From Nocardioides iriomotensis (lineage in GTDB: Bacteria; Actinomycetota; Actinomycetes; Propionibacteriales; Nocardioidaceae): 64,000 bases of DNA. Location of the stretch: positions 1 to 64,000 of the forward strand of contig NZ_SDPU01000034.1 of assembly GCF_004168035.1 (NCBI RefSeq), read 5' to 3'. A program made the translations under genes and the position numbers. Shown one piece after another: positions 25,846 through 34,956 of this stretch (position 1 is its first letter; each line of letters starts with the position of its first letter). The notes under the pieces were generated by a model, which was given only the letters and a program-made list of their open reading frames with translations, was not told the DNA's origin and ran no database searches.

Positions 25846-27816
25846 TCAGCCGGCGTGGACGTGGGGACGCCGCTCGCGCCGGGGCTCGGCGCGTCGGAGA
25901 ACCTCGCGGGTGATCGGGGCGACCTCGCCCGCGCCGAACAGGAGGAAGCGGAGCAGGTGGACGAGCGGGTTGCCCTCGGTCCACTCGAAGTAGATGTGCG
26001 GGCGGACGCCCGTGCGGTCCCGGATGTCGAGCAGCAAGGAGGCGACGGTGTTGGGAACGGAGGCGCCGGTGACGGTGAGGACCCGGTACTCGTCGTGCAT
26101 CACCTCGCCGTGCACCTCGATGTGGCTCTCGAAGTCCGAGTAGTCACCGACGGTGACCTCGACGAAGATGATGTCGCCGGCGTTGGGCAGGTCGTGGTCG
26201 TCGACGATCTGCCGCACCTTCTCCCGGTACTCCCCGACGTCGCGGGTGTCGGGCTCGTTCGCGACCAGCCGGATCGAGCGCCGCGCACAGTCGCGGAGGA
26301 ACGCGTCCGCACGGGCGTCGTACACGATCTCCGTGGTGCGCAGCTCGAAGGCGCGGGCGAGCCTGGACAGCAGCGAGATCGCCATGATCGCCGCGATGAA
26401 GCAGGCGCCGATCTGGACCCCGTCGGGGCGTTCACGGACGTTCTCGAGGGTGGTGTAGGTGAGCACCAGGCCGATCACCGCGTAGACGACGGTCAGCCGG
26501 CGCTGGCCCGCCCGGCGTGCGGCCAGGGTGACGGCGACGGCGGCGGAGGTCATGAGCACCAGCACGCCGGTGGCGTAGGCGCCGCCCTGGGCGTCGACGT
26601 CGGCGTCGAAGATCCAGGTGATCAGGAGGGCGACGCCGGTCAGGACCAGGACGAGCGGTCGCACCGCGCCGGCCCACTCCGGTGACATGCCGTAGCGGGG
26701 CAGGTAACGAGGGACCAGGTTCAGCATCCCGGCCATCGCCGACGCGCCGGCGAACCACAGGATGAGGACGGTGGAGACGTCGTACAGGGTGCCGAAGGCG
26801 TTGCCCAGGTACAGGTGGGCCAGGTAGGCCAGTGCCCGGCCGTTGGCGGAGCCGCCCTCCTCGAACTGCTCGGGCGGGATCAGCAGGGTGGTGACCAGGC
26901 TGGAGGCGATCAGGTAGACGCTCATCGTGCAGGCGGCGACCGTCAGCATCCTCTTGGTGTTGCGGATCTTCGCCACCGGACGCTGCGGGTCGTCGGCCGG
27001 GTCGCCCTGCACGTGGCTCATCACGGCGACGCCGGTCTCGAACCCCGACATGCCCAGCGCGAGCTTGGGGAAGAGCGTCAACGAGATCGCGATCATCATC
27101 GCGACGCTGCCGTGCTGGGTGGTGAGGGCGGTGGTCCAGTCGGCGACCAGGTGCCCCTCGCTGATCACGTGGGCGGCGGCGGCCACGATCACCACGGCGT
27201 TGAGGACGAGGTAGCTGCCGACGAGCACGACGGCGACGCCGATCGCCTCCGTGAAGCCCTTGAGGAAGACGGCTCCGAGCAGGGTCACGAGGCCGAACGT
27301 GATCCACAGCTCCTGGCCGTGCAGGAACGCGGGGACGTGCGGGTTCTCGACCACGTGCGCGCTGGCGTCGGCCGCGGAGAGCGTGATCGTGATGATGAAG
27401 TCGGTGAGCGCGAAGCCGAGGAGCACCAGCACGAACAGCTTCCCGCGCCAGAAGGGGAGCAGCCGTTCGAGCATGGCGATGGAGCCCTGCCCGTGCGGGC
27501 TCTCGTAGGCCACGCGGCGATACACAGGAAGTGCTCCGAACAGCGTGAGAAGCACGAGCGTGACCGTGGCGAGCGGGCTGAGCAGCCCGGCTGCCAGGAA
27601 GGCGATGCCCGGCTGGTAGCCGAGGGTGGAGAAGTAGTCGACGCCGGTCAGGCACATCACCTTCCACCACGGCTCGGGCTTGTGGCCGGCGTGCTCGACG
27701 GCGTGCGGCCCGGCGTGGCGCGCGGTCTCGGTGCGGTCGAAGAGCCATTCACGCAGGCGCGTGCCCGGCGTGTCAGGCGTGTCGAGTGGCTGGAGGTCGA
27801 GGCTCACTCCTCCCAT
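25846..27816 (-). CDS. APC-family permease, KimA-like potassium or amino acid transporter
   Basis: 656 residues from ATG 27816. Twelve hydrophobic segments fall between residues 55 and 485. The first contains [20 protein letters not shown], which is the ion/substrate region of KimA/YdaO-type K+ symporters; later [16 protein letters not shown] is also family-like. The last 160 residues are a cytoplasmic domain ([40 protein letters not shown]). The gene is divergent from a KdpD/KdpE-like pair, which argues for potassium-linked control. A general amino acid permease is the alternative. Confidence 0.88.
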   Translation of the reverse strand: MGGVSLDLQPLDTPDTPGTRLREWLFDRTETARHAGPHAVEHAGHKPEPWWKVMCLTGVDYFSTLGYQPGIAFLAAGLLSPLATVTLVLLTLFGALPVYRRVAYESPHGQGSIAMLERLLPFWRGKLFVLVLLGFALTDFIITITLSAADASAHVVENPHVPAFLHGQELWITFGLVTLLGAVFLKGFTEAIGVAVVLVGSYLVLNAVVIVAAAAHVISEGHLVADWTTALTTQHGSVAMMIAISLTLFPKLALGMSGFETGVAVMSHVQGDPADDPQRPVAKIRNTKRMLTVAACTMSVYLIASSLVTTLLIPPEQFEEGGSANGRALAYLAHLYLGNAFGTLYDVSTVLILWFAGASAMAGMLNLVPRYLPRYGMSPEWAGAVRPLVLVLTGVALLITWIFDADVDAQGGAYATGVLVLMTSAAVAVTLAARRAGQRRLTVVYAVIGLVLTYTTLENVRERPDGVQIGACFIAAIMAISLLSRLARAFELRTTEIVYDARADAFLRDCARRSIRLVANEPDTRDVGEYREKVRQIVDDHDLPNAGDIIFVEVTVGDYSDFESHIEVHGEVMHDEYRVLTVTGASVPNTVASLLLDIRDRTGVRPHIYFEWTEGNPLVHLLRFLLFGAGEVAPITREVLRRAEPRRERRPHVHAG

Positions 27817-27849
27817 ACAACCGCCCGTTTCCGCCGTCCGGGGGCGGGC

Positions 27850-27866
27850 TAACAACTCCCTAACAA
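27850..27866 (+). promoter_or_regulatory. Candidate response-regulator operator, TAACAA direct repeat
   Basis: TAACAA occurs at 27850-27855 and 27861-27866, exactly 11 bp apart, in the 114-nt gap between the permease and the membrane-protein/kinase/regulator operon. Tandem hexamers one helical turn apart are the usual target of OmpR-family regulators such as KdpE. Assignment is inference. Confidence 0.5.
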
Positions 27867-27913
27867 GGCCGTCGCGCACCTGTGAGGACCGCGCACGGAT
27901 CGGCGCGAAGACT

Positions 27914-27932
27914 GTCAGGATCCCGTCAGGAT
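27914..27932 (+). promoter_or_regulatory. Second 11-bp-period direct repeat overlapping the start at 27931
   Basis: GTCAGGAT is present at 27914-27921 and 27925-27932. The second copy runs into the ATG at 27931 and its AGG may also act as the ribosome site. The same 11-bp phase as the TAACAA repeat suggests a second half of a regulatory region, or chance. Confidence 0.35.
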
Positions 27933-28293
27933 GGACCCACGACCGGCGGTGGTGGCGTTGGCTGATGCCGTGGCCCATCAGGCGATCACGGACGAAGCGG
28001 GGATCCGCTTCGGCATCGACGTCGGCGCGCTGTTCGCGCTGACGGCCGTCGTCGTGGCCGGCGACCTCCGGGGCGGGTACGGCGTCCTGCTGCTGCTCCT
28101 GGCCACGACCGTGCTCGCGGGTGCGCTGGACGGGCCGTACGCGCTGCTGCTGGGTCTTGCCGGGTGGAGCTTCGCGACGGGCTTCGCGGTCAACACGTTC
28201 GCCGTCCTCACGGTCGCGCCGCTCGACCTGCTCCGGATGGCGGTGTTCGTGGTCATGGCCGTGGCCGTGCACAGGTCGGGAGGCTCGCCATGA
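27931..28293 (+). CDS. Small membrane protein preceding the KdpD-like kinase
   Basis: 120 residues. Three to four hydrophobic segments make up most of it ([53 protein letters not shown]). The pattern resembles the DUF4118 membrane part of KdpD, so it may be a detached sensor piece. It overlaps the kinase start by ATGA if the kinase begins at 28290. No named family is certain. Confidence 0.7.
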   Translation: MDPRPAVVALADAVAHQAITDEAGIRFGIDVGALFALTAVVVAGDLRGGYGVLLLLLATTVLAGALDGPYALLLGLAGWSFATGFAVNTFAVLTVAPLDLLRMAVFVVMAVAVHRSGGSP

Positions 28294-29441
28294 GCACCGA
28301 CCGGGGGGTGGCGGGGGAGAGAATGGGACTGCCCCGGCACGCGGGTGCCGAGACGACTGGAGGAACGATGGTCCGCGGCAGCCTCAGCGCCCGACGGCGC
28401 CGCTACGGCTACCTCCTCGCCGTCGTGGGTGCTGCCGCCCTCGTGGTCGTGCTCGTCCCGTTGCGCGGTCGGCTCGACCTGGCGAGCGAGGCGTTGCTGT
28501 TCCTGCTGCTGGTCGTCACCACCGCCATCCTCGGCGGGCTCGGGCCCGCGCTCCTCGCGGGTGGGCTCGGCGCGCTGCTGCTGAACTTCTTCTTCACCAA
28601 GCCGTTCCACACCTTCCGGATCCACGAGGCCAGCGACATCGTCGCCGTCCTCGTCTTCGCGGCGGTGGCCGTCATGGTCAGCTGGGTCGTCGACCTCGCC
28701 TCCCGGCGCGCCGAGGCGGTGCGGGAGGCAGCGGAGCTCGAGGCCGGCAACCGGCTGCGCACGGCGCTCCTGGCCGCCGTCGGTCACGACCTGCGCACCC
28801 CTTTGGCCGCCGCCAAGGCAGCGGTCTCGGGCCTCCGCAGCCGCGACGTGACGCTCACCGAGGACGACCGGCGGGAGCTGCTCGAGACCGCCGACGAGTC
28901 CCTCGACCGGTTGGCCGCGCTGGTCGAGAACCTGCTGGACCTGAGCCGCCTCCAGGCCGGTGCGCTTCCCGTCCGCACCCAGCCGGTGGCGGTCGACGAC
29001 GTCATCGCCCGGGCGCTGGACGACCCCGGGGTCGAGCCGCGCACCGTCGTGCTCGACGTGCCGGAACAGCTGCCGGACGTCGTGGCCGACCCGGGCCTCC
29101 TCGAGCGGGTGATCGTCAACGTGGTCGCCAACGCCCAGCGCTGTGCGCCCCCGCCGGCGCTGCTCACCGCCGTCGCGGCCGACGGCCGGGTCGACCTCCG
29201 CGTGGTCGACACCGGTCCCGGCATCGTCGCGGCCGACCGGGACCGGGTGTTCGTGCCCTTCCAGCGGCTCGGGGACAGCGGCACCGGGGGACTGGGGCTC
29301 GGCCTGGCGCTGTCGCGTGGTCTGGTCGAGGCGATGGCGGGCAGCTTGACGCTCGACGAGACGCCCGGCGGTGGGCTGACCCTGGTGATCTCGCTGCCCG
29401 CCGTACCGGTGGCAGCCCCGGCGGAGGCCCCGAGGTCATGA
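28290..29441 (+). CDS. KdpD-like sensor histidine kinase (DUF4118)
   Basis: About 383 residues from ATG 28290; ATG 28368 has a better ribosome site (GGAGGA) and would remove 26 residues. A four-helix DUF4118 membrane domain ([59 protein letters not shown]) is followed by HisKA with [15 protein letters not shown] (His166 phosphorylated). HATPase_c follows with [13 protein letters not shown] (N box), [13 protein letters not shown] (G1) and [18 protein letters not shown] (G2). The N-terminal KdpD and USP cytoplasmic domains of full KdpD are absent. It works with the next gene. Confidence 0.92.
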   Translation: MSTDRGVAGERMGLPRHAGAETTGGTMVRGSLSARRRRYGYLLAVVGAAALVVVLVPLRGRLDLASEALLFLLLVVTTAILGGLGPALLAGGLGALLLNFFFTKPFHTFRIHEASDIVAVLVFAAVAVMVSWVVDLASRRAEAVREAAELEAGNRLRTALLAAVGHDLRTPLAAAKAAVSGLRSRDVTLTEDDRRELLETADESLDRLAALVENLLDLSRLQAGALPVRTQPVAVDDVIARALDDPGVEPRTVVLDVPEQLPDVVADPGLLERVIVNVVANAQRCAPPPALLTAVAADGRVDLRVVDTGPGIVAADRDRVFVPFQRLGDSGTGGLGLGLALSRGLVEAMAGSLTLDETPGGGLTLVISLPAVPVAAPAEAPRS

Positions 29442-30112
29442 CCCGCGTCCTGGTCGTCGACGACGAGCCGCAGATCGTCCGGGCGCTCGCCATCAACCTG
29501 CGCGCCCGAGGCTACGAGGTCTGCACCGCCCGCGACGGCGGCGAAGCGCTCCAGGTCGCGGCCGCACGTCTGCCGGACGTCGTCATCCTCGACCTCGGCC
29601 TTCCCCGCCTCGACGGCATCGACGTGATCGGCGGGCTCCGAGGCTGGACCAACATGCCGATCCTGGTGCTGTCGGGACGCAGCGACAGCATGCACAAGGT
29701 CGACGCCCTCGACGCCGGGGCCGACGACTACGTGACCAAGCCCTTCGGCATGGACGAGCTGATGGCGCGGCTGCGTGCCATGCTCCGTCGCAACACGGGG
29801 GCCGAGTCGACGCCTGCTGTCGAGTTCGGCGACGTACGGGTCGACCTCGCCGCCACCCGTGTGACGGTGAACGGCGAGGAGGTCCGCCTCACGCCGACCG
29901 AGTGGCGCCTGCTCGAGGCGCTCGTGCGGCACCCGGGCAAGCTGCGCAGCCAGCGTCAGCTGCTGACCGAGGTCTGGGGCCCCGGCTACGAGACGGCGCA
30001 GGGGAACCTGCGCCTGTACATGGCCCAGCTGCGTCGGAAGCTCGAGGTCGACCCCGCCCGGCCGCGCTTCTTCCTGACCGATCCCGGCCTCGGCTACCGC
30101 TTCCAGCCGTGA
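29438..30112 (+). CDS. KdpE-like OmpR-family response regulator
   Basis: 224 residues, coupled to the kinase by ATGA. Receiver domain: RVLVVDDEPQIVRALAINLR (acidic pocket), Asp52 in VVILDLGLPRLDG (phosphorylated), SGRSD and DYVTKPFGMDELMAR (Lys). The winged-helix DNA-binding domain begins at VEFGDVRVDLAATRVTVNGE and contains LRSQRQLLTEVWGPGYETAQ. The gene order (kinase then regulator) and the divergent KimA-like permease suggest it controls potassium uptake; tandem 11-bp repeats upstream are candidate sites. No kdpFABC operon is in the window. Confidence 0.93.
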   Translation: MTRVLVVDDEPQIVRALAINLRARGYEVCTARDGGEALQVAAARLPDVVILDLGLPRLDGIDVIGGLRGWTNMPILVLSGRSDSMHKVDALDAGADDYVTKPFGMDELMARLRAMLRRNTGAESTPAVEFGDVRVDLAATRVTVNGEEVRLTPTEWRLLEALVRHPGKLRSQRQLLTEVWGPGYETAQGNLRLYMAQLRRKLEVDPARPRFFLTDPGLGYRFQP

Positions 30113-30182
30113 GCCCACGGCTCGCGTGGACGGGCGGCATATTCGCTTGCCGGGCCAGATGAGTCGTTGAGAGCCTCCCGGT

Positions 30183-30515
30183 ATGCCGTCCGGCACCGAA
30201 GGTCCACCGTTCGACCAGTTCCTCGCCACCGCCGAGGCCGTGGCTCGGGCGCGACCGGAGGTGGACGCCGAGATGGCTCGCGAGGTGTTCCTCGAGGCGG
30301 CGACCCTCCTGCACAACGGCCTCGCCCTCGACGGCCTGGACGAGCACGACGCGGCGGCTGTCGTCGCCGGACTGTGCGTCGACCTCGTCGCGCCGGACCC
30401 GGGTGCCGCGGTGCGCGCGCGGTCCCGAGCAGTGCTGGAGGACCCCGGCGACCTGCACGAGCCGGGGGACGTGTCCGCGGCCTACCTCGTCGCGGCGCGG
30501 ATCCTGCAGCTCTGA
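30183..30515 (+). CDS. Unrecognised small acidic protein
   Basis: 110 residues, mostly alanine, leucine and acidic residues, predicted helical (FDQFLATAEAVARARPEV, EMAREVFLEAATLLHNGLAL). No signal peptide, cysteine pair or membrane helix. It lies 70 nt after the response regulator and 27 nt before a DUF1622 gene. Codon use looks normal for a real gene, but there is no family match that I recognise. Confidence 0.6.
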   Translation: MPSGTEGPPFDQFLATAEAVARARPEVDAEMAREVFLEAATLLHNGLALDGLDEHDAAAVVAGLCVDLVAPDPGAAVRARSRAVLEDPGDLHEPGDVSAAYLVAARILQL

Positions 30516-30542
30516 CCGCCGGGTCACTAGGTCACGTGGGGG

Positions 30543-30965
30543 ATGCTCGGGGCGACCTCTGCGTGCCACGCTCGGACGGTGAGGGAGATCGGCTTCGACG
30601 AGACGATGGAAGCGGTCGTGCGCGGCTTCGAGTGGGGCGGCGTGGCCATCCTCGTCGTGGGGTCACTGGCCGCGTTCGTCTCGGCCGCTCGTTCGTACCG
30701 GCTCATCGGCGGTCGCCGGGCCTATGAGAAGGCGCGTCGGGACGTCGGCCGGGCGATCCTGCTGGGGCTGGAGTTCCTGATCATCGCCGACATCGTCATG
30801 ACGATCACCGTCGATCCCACGCTCGAGAGCGCGGTCGCGCTGGGGGTCATCGTGCTCGTCCGGACCTTCCTGAGCTTCTCGCTCGAGATCGAGCTCGAGG
30901 GCTCCCTTCCCTGGCGGCGCAGTGCCGCCGGCGCCGACACTGCGGAGGCGGCCCCGGCGGACTGA
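30543..30965 (+). CDS. DUF1622 membrane protein
   Basis: About 140 residues from ATG 30543; GTG 30579 or ATG 30606 would give a shorter N-terminus. Three helices are visible: WGGVAILVVGSLAAFVSAAR, ILLGLEFLIIADIVMTITVD and LGVIVLVRTFLSFSLEIELE. The arrangement GRAILLGLEFLIIADI followed by an RTFLSFSLEIELEG motif is characteristic of DUF1622. Function is unknown in the family. It is convergent with the phosphotransferase gene on the other strand. Confidence 0.85.
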   Translation: MLGATSACHARTVREIGFDETMEAVVRGFEWGGVAILVVGSLAAFVSAARSYRLIGGRRAYEKARRDVGRAILLGLEFLIIADIVMTITVDPTLESAVALGVIVLVRTFLSFSLEIELEGSLPWRRSAAGADTAEAAPAD

Positions 30966-30988
30966 GCGGGCGTCGGGCGCGGTCGCGT

Positions 30989-32011
30989 TCAGACGAGGCC
31001 GGTCTCCAGGGCCAGCTCCGCCTGGTGCAGCCACCACGGCAGGGCCGCGCGTTCCCGTTCGCGCACGGCCGGGTCGGGGTGCTCGACGATGTCGAGGGCC
31101 TTGTTCCAGCCCAGCCACGTGAGGCCGGAGAGAAGGCCGATCCGCAGGGCCGTCGGGTCGTGTGCCGGGCCGGCGGCCTCGCGCTGCAGCGCGACGAGGT
31201 CGTCGAGACGGGCCGTGATCGTGGAGCTCTCCGCGCCCTCGGCCACCGGGCCGAACAGGTGCGCGCACCCGGCCAGCAGCCGGCCGACGTCGAGCTCGGC
31301 GGGACCGACCGTGGCGAGCCCCCAGTCGATCAGGGTGAGGCATCCGGGACGGGCTGGTTCGAAGGCCATGTTCACCGTGGCGAGGTCCCCGTGCAGCAGC
31401 GTCGTCGGGAGGTCCAGGCAGGCCGCCGTGAGGGGCGCGGTGTCCTGGGCCAGGGCGAGCACCCGCTGCCCGACCTCGCCCGGTGCGACTTCGGGCCAGT
31501 ACTCCCACCCGCGCAGGGCGAAGTCCACGAGGGGTGCGCCCGCGAGCGGTCGGATCCGTCGCGGCTCGAACATGGCGAGGACCGTGCCGAGCGGGGTGAG
31601 GCCGTCGGGTGCCGTGCCGAGGAACGTCGCGTGCAGGTCGGCGCCGGCGCGGAACATCGTCCGTGCCTGTTCCGGGGTGACGACGGACCTCCAGGTGAGC
31701 ACGGCGTCGCCGAGGTCGCGCATGACCAGCACGCCGCGACCGTCCTCGTCGTACCACGCGTCGATCACGGGGTGCAGCACGCTCGGCGGCAGCCAGTCGA
31801 GGACGCCGCGCTCGAAGATCTCCACCTCGCGGCCGCGGGTGTCGAGGGACAGCCGCATCACCAGGTCGACGGACGGGTCGAAGCGCTTGACGACCACACG
31901 CGAACCGTCGGCGAGCCGAACGCGCTCCAACGTCGCCCCGGAACGCCCATCGTCATTGACCGGGGCGCGGTCCACGGCGCCCTCCAGGAGCGCACGGTTC
32001 ATACCCGCCAT
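30989..32011 (-). CDS. Phosphotransferase family protein (APH / fructosamine-kinase fold)
   Basis: 340 residues (ATG 32011 or 32002). The kinase-like fold shows GRSGATLERVRLADGSRVVV with VVKRFDP (ATP-binding Lys), LLHGDLATVNMAF (catalytic HGDxxxxN) and LIDWGLATVGPAELDVGRLL (metal-binding Asp). The C-terminus WLHQAELALETGL is family-like. It could phosphorylate a small metabolite, glycated protein or aminoglycoside; nothing indicates which. It is convergent with DUF1622 and divergent from a VOC gene. Confidence 0.85.
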   Translation of the reverse strand: MAGMNRALLEGAVDRAPVNDDGRSGATLERVRLADGSRVVVKRFDPSVDLVMRLSLDTRGREVEIFERGVLDWLPPSVLHPVIDAWYDEDGRGVLVMRDLGDAVLTWRSVVTPEQARTMFRAGADLHATFLGTAPDGLTPLGTVLAMFEPRRIRPLAGAPLVDFALRGWEYWPEVAPGEVGQRVLALAQDTAPLTAACLDLPTTLLHGDLATVNMAFEPARPGCLTLIDWGLATVGPAELDVGRLLAGCAHLFGPVAEGAESSTITARLDDLVALQREAAGPAHDPTALRIGLLSGLTWLGWNKALDIVEHPDPAVRERERAALPWWLHQAELALETGLV

Positions 32012-32101
32012 CGTGCGCCCCGGTCGTGGGGCATGTCGAGATCGCCGCGGCGGCGTCGTCCCAGATGCACACGACCGGATCGACGTTGGAGGATGGCAGC
32101 C

Positions 32102-32542
32102 ATGTCACGGATCAAGAACTTCGACCACGTCGGGATCACCGTCGCGGACCTCGACGCGGCGACGGCGTTCTTCGTCGGGCTGGGTCTCGAGGTGGAGGGC
32201 CGTACGTTCGTGGAGGGCGACTTCCTGGACACCGTCAGCGGTATCCCGGACTCGCGGACGGAGGTCGTCATGCTGCGACCTCCCGGTGGCGGGACCCGGC
32301 TCGAGCTCGCGAGCTTCGTCCGGCCCGACCACCTGCCCGGCTCGCCCGCCGCGATGGCCAACGAGGTGGGCCTGCGCAACGTGTGCTTCGAGATCACCGA
32401 CCTGCAGGGGACGGTCGACCGCCTGGCCGCGGACGGGTACGGCCTGGTCGGCGGCATCGGCCGGCACGAGGACAGCTGGCTCATGGCCTACGTCCGCGGG
32501 CCCGAAGGGATCGTTGTCTCGCTGGCCGAGAGGATCGGCTGA
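32102..32542 (+). CDS. VOC family protein
   Basis: 146 residues. ATG 32102 is preferred because GGAGG at 32088-32092 lies 9 nt upstream; ATG 32093 touches it. VOC signature: NFDHVGITVADLDAATAFFV (first His ligand), TEVVMLRPPGGGTRLELASF and VGLRNVCFEITDLQGTVDRL, closing YVRGPEGIVVSLAERI (Glu-like ligand region). Methylmalonyl-CoA epimerase/glyoxalase fold; reaction unknown. Its stop is 30 nt from the convergent desaturase stop, with a short CTGCGT/ACGCAG stem between. Confidence 0.88.
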   Translation: MSRIKNFDHVGITVADLDAATAFFVGLGLEVEGRTFVEGDFLDTVSGIPDSRTEVVMLRPPGGGTRLELASFVRPDHLPGSPAAMANEVGLRNVCFEITDLQGTVDRLAADGYGLVGGIGRHEDSWLMAYVRGPEGIVVSLAERIG

Positions 32543-32571
32543 GGCGCGTCTGACGGTCGCCCCGCGCTGCG

Positions 32572-33762
32572 TCACGCAGCAGCGACTCCGGTGCTGCCGT
32601 CGCCCTCGCCCGGCACGGACGCGTCCGTGTCGGCCGGGCCGCGCAGGCCGAGGCGGCGGGCCACGTCCTCGGCGTACCCGTTGGGCAGCGACAGCCGGAT
32701 CACCTTCCACCAGGCCGAGGCGACCTGCTTGGGCAGCGGGCCGGTCGTGTAGCGCAGGCCGTAGTCGTCGAACAGCTCGCGCACCTTGGGCGCGATCTCC
32801 TGGTAGCGGTTGCTGGGCAGGTCGGGGAACAGGTGGTGCTCGATCTGGTACGAGAGGTTGCCGGTCATGAGGTGCATGGCCTTGCCGCCGGAGATGTTGG
32901 CGGAGCCGAGCATCTGGCGCAGGTACCACTCGCCTCGGGTCTCGCCCTCGATCGAGCGCCGCTCGAAGGTCTCGACGCCGTCGGGGAAGTGGCCGCACAT
33001 GATCACCGAGTTGGTCCAGAGGTTGCGGACCAGGTTGGCGGCCGCGTTGGCGCCCGCGGTGGGGAGGAACGCGGGTCCGGACAGCAGCGGGTGCACGACG
33101 TAGTCCTTGGTGACCTGCTTGCGGATCTTCTTCAGCACCTGCCGGGTCTTGGCCTTGAACTCCGGGCTCTTGCGGCGCTTCTCCGAGCGCAGGTTGCGGC
33201 CGAGCTCGAGGTCGTACGCCGCGATGCCGTACTCGAAGAAGCAGGCGTTGATGAAGCTCCACAGGGGCTGCCCGAGGTGCATCGGGTGCCAGCGCTGGTC
33301 CTCGTCGACGCGCATGATGCCGTAGCCGAGGTCGTTGTCGCGGCCGATGACGTTGGTGTAGGTGTGGTGCAGCTCGTTGTGCGAGTGCTTCCACTGCTCC
33401 GACGGCGACGCGTTGTCCCACTCCCACGTGGTGGAGTGGATCTTGGGGTCACGCATCCAGTCCCACTGGCCGTGCATGACGTTGTGGCCGATCTCCATGT
33501 TCTCGAGGATCTTGGCCACCGAGAGGCCGGCCGTGCCGGCGACCCACGCGGGCGGGAACAGCGAGACCAGCAGGACGGCGCGGCTGGAGAGCTCGAGCGA
33601 GCGCTGCACCTTGATGACCCGGCGGATGTACGCCGCGTCGCGGGCGCCGCGCGACCCGACGACCTCGGCACGGATGGCGTCGAGCCGGCGGCCGATCTCC
33701 TCGATGTCCTCGGCGCTCAGGTGCGCGATCGGGTTGTCGGTCTTCTTCTGCAGGGCAGTCAT
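32572..33762 (-). CDS. Membrane fatty acid (acyl-CoA) desaturase
   Basis: 396 residues. Three histidine boxes bind the di-iron centre: HNVMHGQWDW near residues 97-106, HSHNELHHTYTN near residues 128-140 and QIEHHLFPDLPS near residues 300-312. Hydrophobic segments (LSSRAVLLVSLFPPAWVAG and others) make it an integral membrane enzyme. It introduces a cis double bond into saturated acyl chains using electrons from the coupled ferredoxin reductase. It starts 29 nt after that reductase gene (GAGGAGA ribosome site), so one operon reads leftwards, opposite to a PucR-type regulator. Confidence 0.95.
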   Translation of the reverse strand: MTALQKKTDNPIAHLSAEDIEEIGRRLDAIRAEVVGSRGARDAAYIRRVIKVQRSLELSSRAVLLVSLFPPAWVAGTAGLSVAKILENMEIGHNVMHGQWDWMRDPKIHSTTWEWDNASPSEQWKHSHNELHHTYTNVIGRDNDLGYGIMRVDEDQRWHPMHLGQPLWSFINACFFEYGIAAYDLELGRNLRSEKRRKSPEFKAKTRQVLKKIRKQVTKDYVVHPLLSGPAFLPTAGANAAANLVRNLWTNSVIMCGHFPDGVETFERRSIEGETRGEWYLRQMLGSANISGGKAMHLMTGNLSYQIEHHLFPDLPSNRYQEIAPKVRELFDDYGLRYTTGPLPKQVASAWWKVIRLSLPNGYAEDVARRLGLRGPADTDASVPGEGDGSTGVAAA

Positions 33763-33791
33763 GTGGATCTCCTCGGTGTGTGGGAGGTGCG

Positions 33792-34874
33792 TCAGAGGTC
33801 GAGGTGGCAGGCGCCGGCCGCGGCCGACACGCAGGTCTGGACGACGACTCCGTCGCCCGGGGCGGCCGTCGTGAGGTCACCGGAGCGCAGGTCGCGCACG
33901 ATGCCCTCGCGGAGCGGGAGGACGCAGGAGAAGCAGACGCCGATGCGGCAACCGGACGGCATCAGCACGCCCGCGTCCTCGCCCGCGTCGAGCAGGGACG
34001 TCGCGCCGTCGACGTCGACGGTCGGGCCGGACTCGCCGTACCGGACGGTGCCGCCCTCTCCCGGCTCGACGAGCGCGGTCTTGAATCGCTCGGTGTGCAG
34101 GCGGTCGGTGAGACCGCGGTCGGCCCACTCCTTCTCGATCGTGTCGAGCAGGCCGGCCGGTCCGCAGGCCCAGGTCTCACGCTGGGCGAGGTCGGGCACG
34201 AGAGAGACGAGTGCGTCGACGTCGAGCCGGCCGTGGGTGTCGGTGTGCTGCTCGACGAGCCGCAGCCGTCCGTGCTCGGCGAGCTCGCGCAGCTCGGCTC
34301 CGAAGATGACGTCGTCCGCACTCGACTCCGAGTGGACGAGCACGACGTCGTCGAGGCGGTCGAGACCGGCGCGGAGCATGCCCATGACCGGCGTGATCCC
34401 GCTGCCGCCGGTGATGAACAGGACCTTTGCCGGGGCGGGGTCGGGCAGCACGAAGTCGCCGAGCGCCTGGTCGAGGTGGACGAGCTGGCCGGGCCGGAGC
34501 TCCTGCGCGAGGTGCAGGCTCACCAGTCCGTCGGGAACCGCCTTGGCGGTGATGGAGAGCAGGCCGTCGCGGGGCCCCTCGGCCTCCGGTGGCGAGGTGA
34601 GGGAGTACGAGCGCCAGAGCCGGACGCCGTCGACGTCGAGCCCGATCCGGACGTACTGACCGGGTCGGTGCCCCCGCCAGGCCGCCCCGGGGCGGAGCAC
34701 GACGGTGACCGCGTCCGCCGTCTCGGGGCGGACCTCGACCACGCGGGCACGCAGGTCGGCTCCACGCCGCAGCGGGTGGAACATGTCGAGGTAGTCCGCC
34801 GGGTCCCGGGGCGAGGCCATCGCCTCCGCCACCGACCAGAGCCGGCGACGCAGGCCCTTCCGCGTGGTGCTCAT
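33792..34874 (-). CDS. Ferredoxin-NADP reductase with C-terminal [2Fe-2S] ferredoxin domain
   Basis: 360 residues from ATG 34874. The FAD domain has RSYSLTSPPEAEG (RxYS). The NAD(P) domain has VLFITGGSGITPVMGMLRAG and TWACGPAGLLDTIEKEWADR. The C-terminal plant-type ferredoxin domain holds the cluster cysteines in MPSGCRIGVCFSCVLPLREG, with the fourth in VVVQTCVSAAAG (CxxxxCxxC...C). It passes electrons from NADPH to the desaturase encoded next. The gene is divergent from a PucR-type regulator with 82 nt between, where operators should lie. Confidence 0.94.
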   Translation of the reverse strand: MSTTRKGLRRRLWSVAEAMASPRDPADYLDMFHPLRRGADLRARVVEVRPETADAVTVVLRPGAAWRGHRPGQYVRIGLDVDGVRLWRSYSLTSPPEAEGPRDGLLSITAKAVPDGLVSLHLAQELRPGQLVHLDQALGDFVLPDPAPAKVLFITGGSGITPVMGMLRAGLDRLDDVVLVHSESSADDVIFGAELRELAEHGRLRLVEQHTDTHGRLDVDALVSLVPDLAQRETWACGPAGLLDTIEKEWADRGLTDRLHTERFKTALVEPGEGGTVRYGESGPTVDVDGATSLLDAGEDAGVLMPSGCRIGVCFSCVLPLREGIVRDLRSGDLTTAAPGDGVVVQTCVSAAAGACHLDL

Positions 34875-34939
34875 ACCTTCATGATCCTGGCTTCGTGGAG
34901 TAGGTTCATGACCCTCAGGCGTGAATATCGCGCCGGAAA

Positions 34940-34956
34940 TTGTTCGGAGAGAACAA
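34940..34956 (+). promoter_or_regulatory. 17-bp palindrome over the ribosome site of the PucR-type regulator
   Basis: TTGTTCGGAGAGAACAA is a perfect inverted repeat of 6 nt with a GGAGA loop that is also the ribosome-binding sequence, ending at the base before ATG 34957. It could be a repressor operator or an RNA hairpin hiding the ribosome site. TTCATGA occurs twice further left (34878-34884 and 34905-34911), which may be promoter-proximal sites for the desaturase operon. Confidence 0.5.

Noticed and set aside
25846-28272. A single 808-residue protein including the region upstream of 27816
   Set aside because: The extra N-terminal 150 residues are charged and read across the divergent gene and its promoter region; the family start is at or near 27816.
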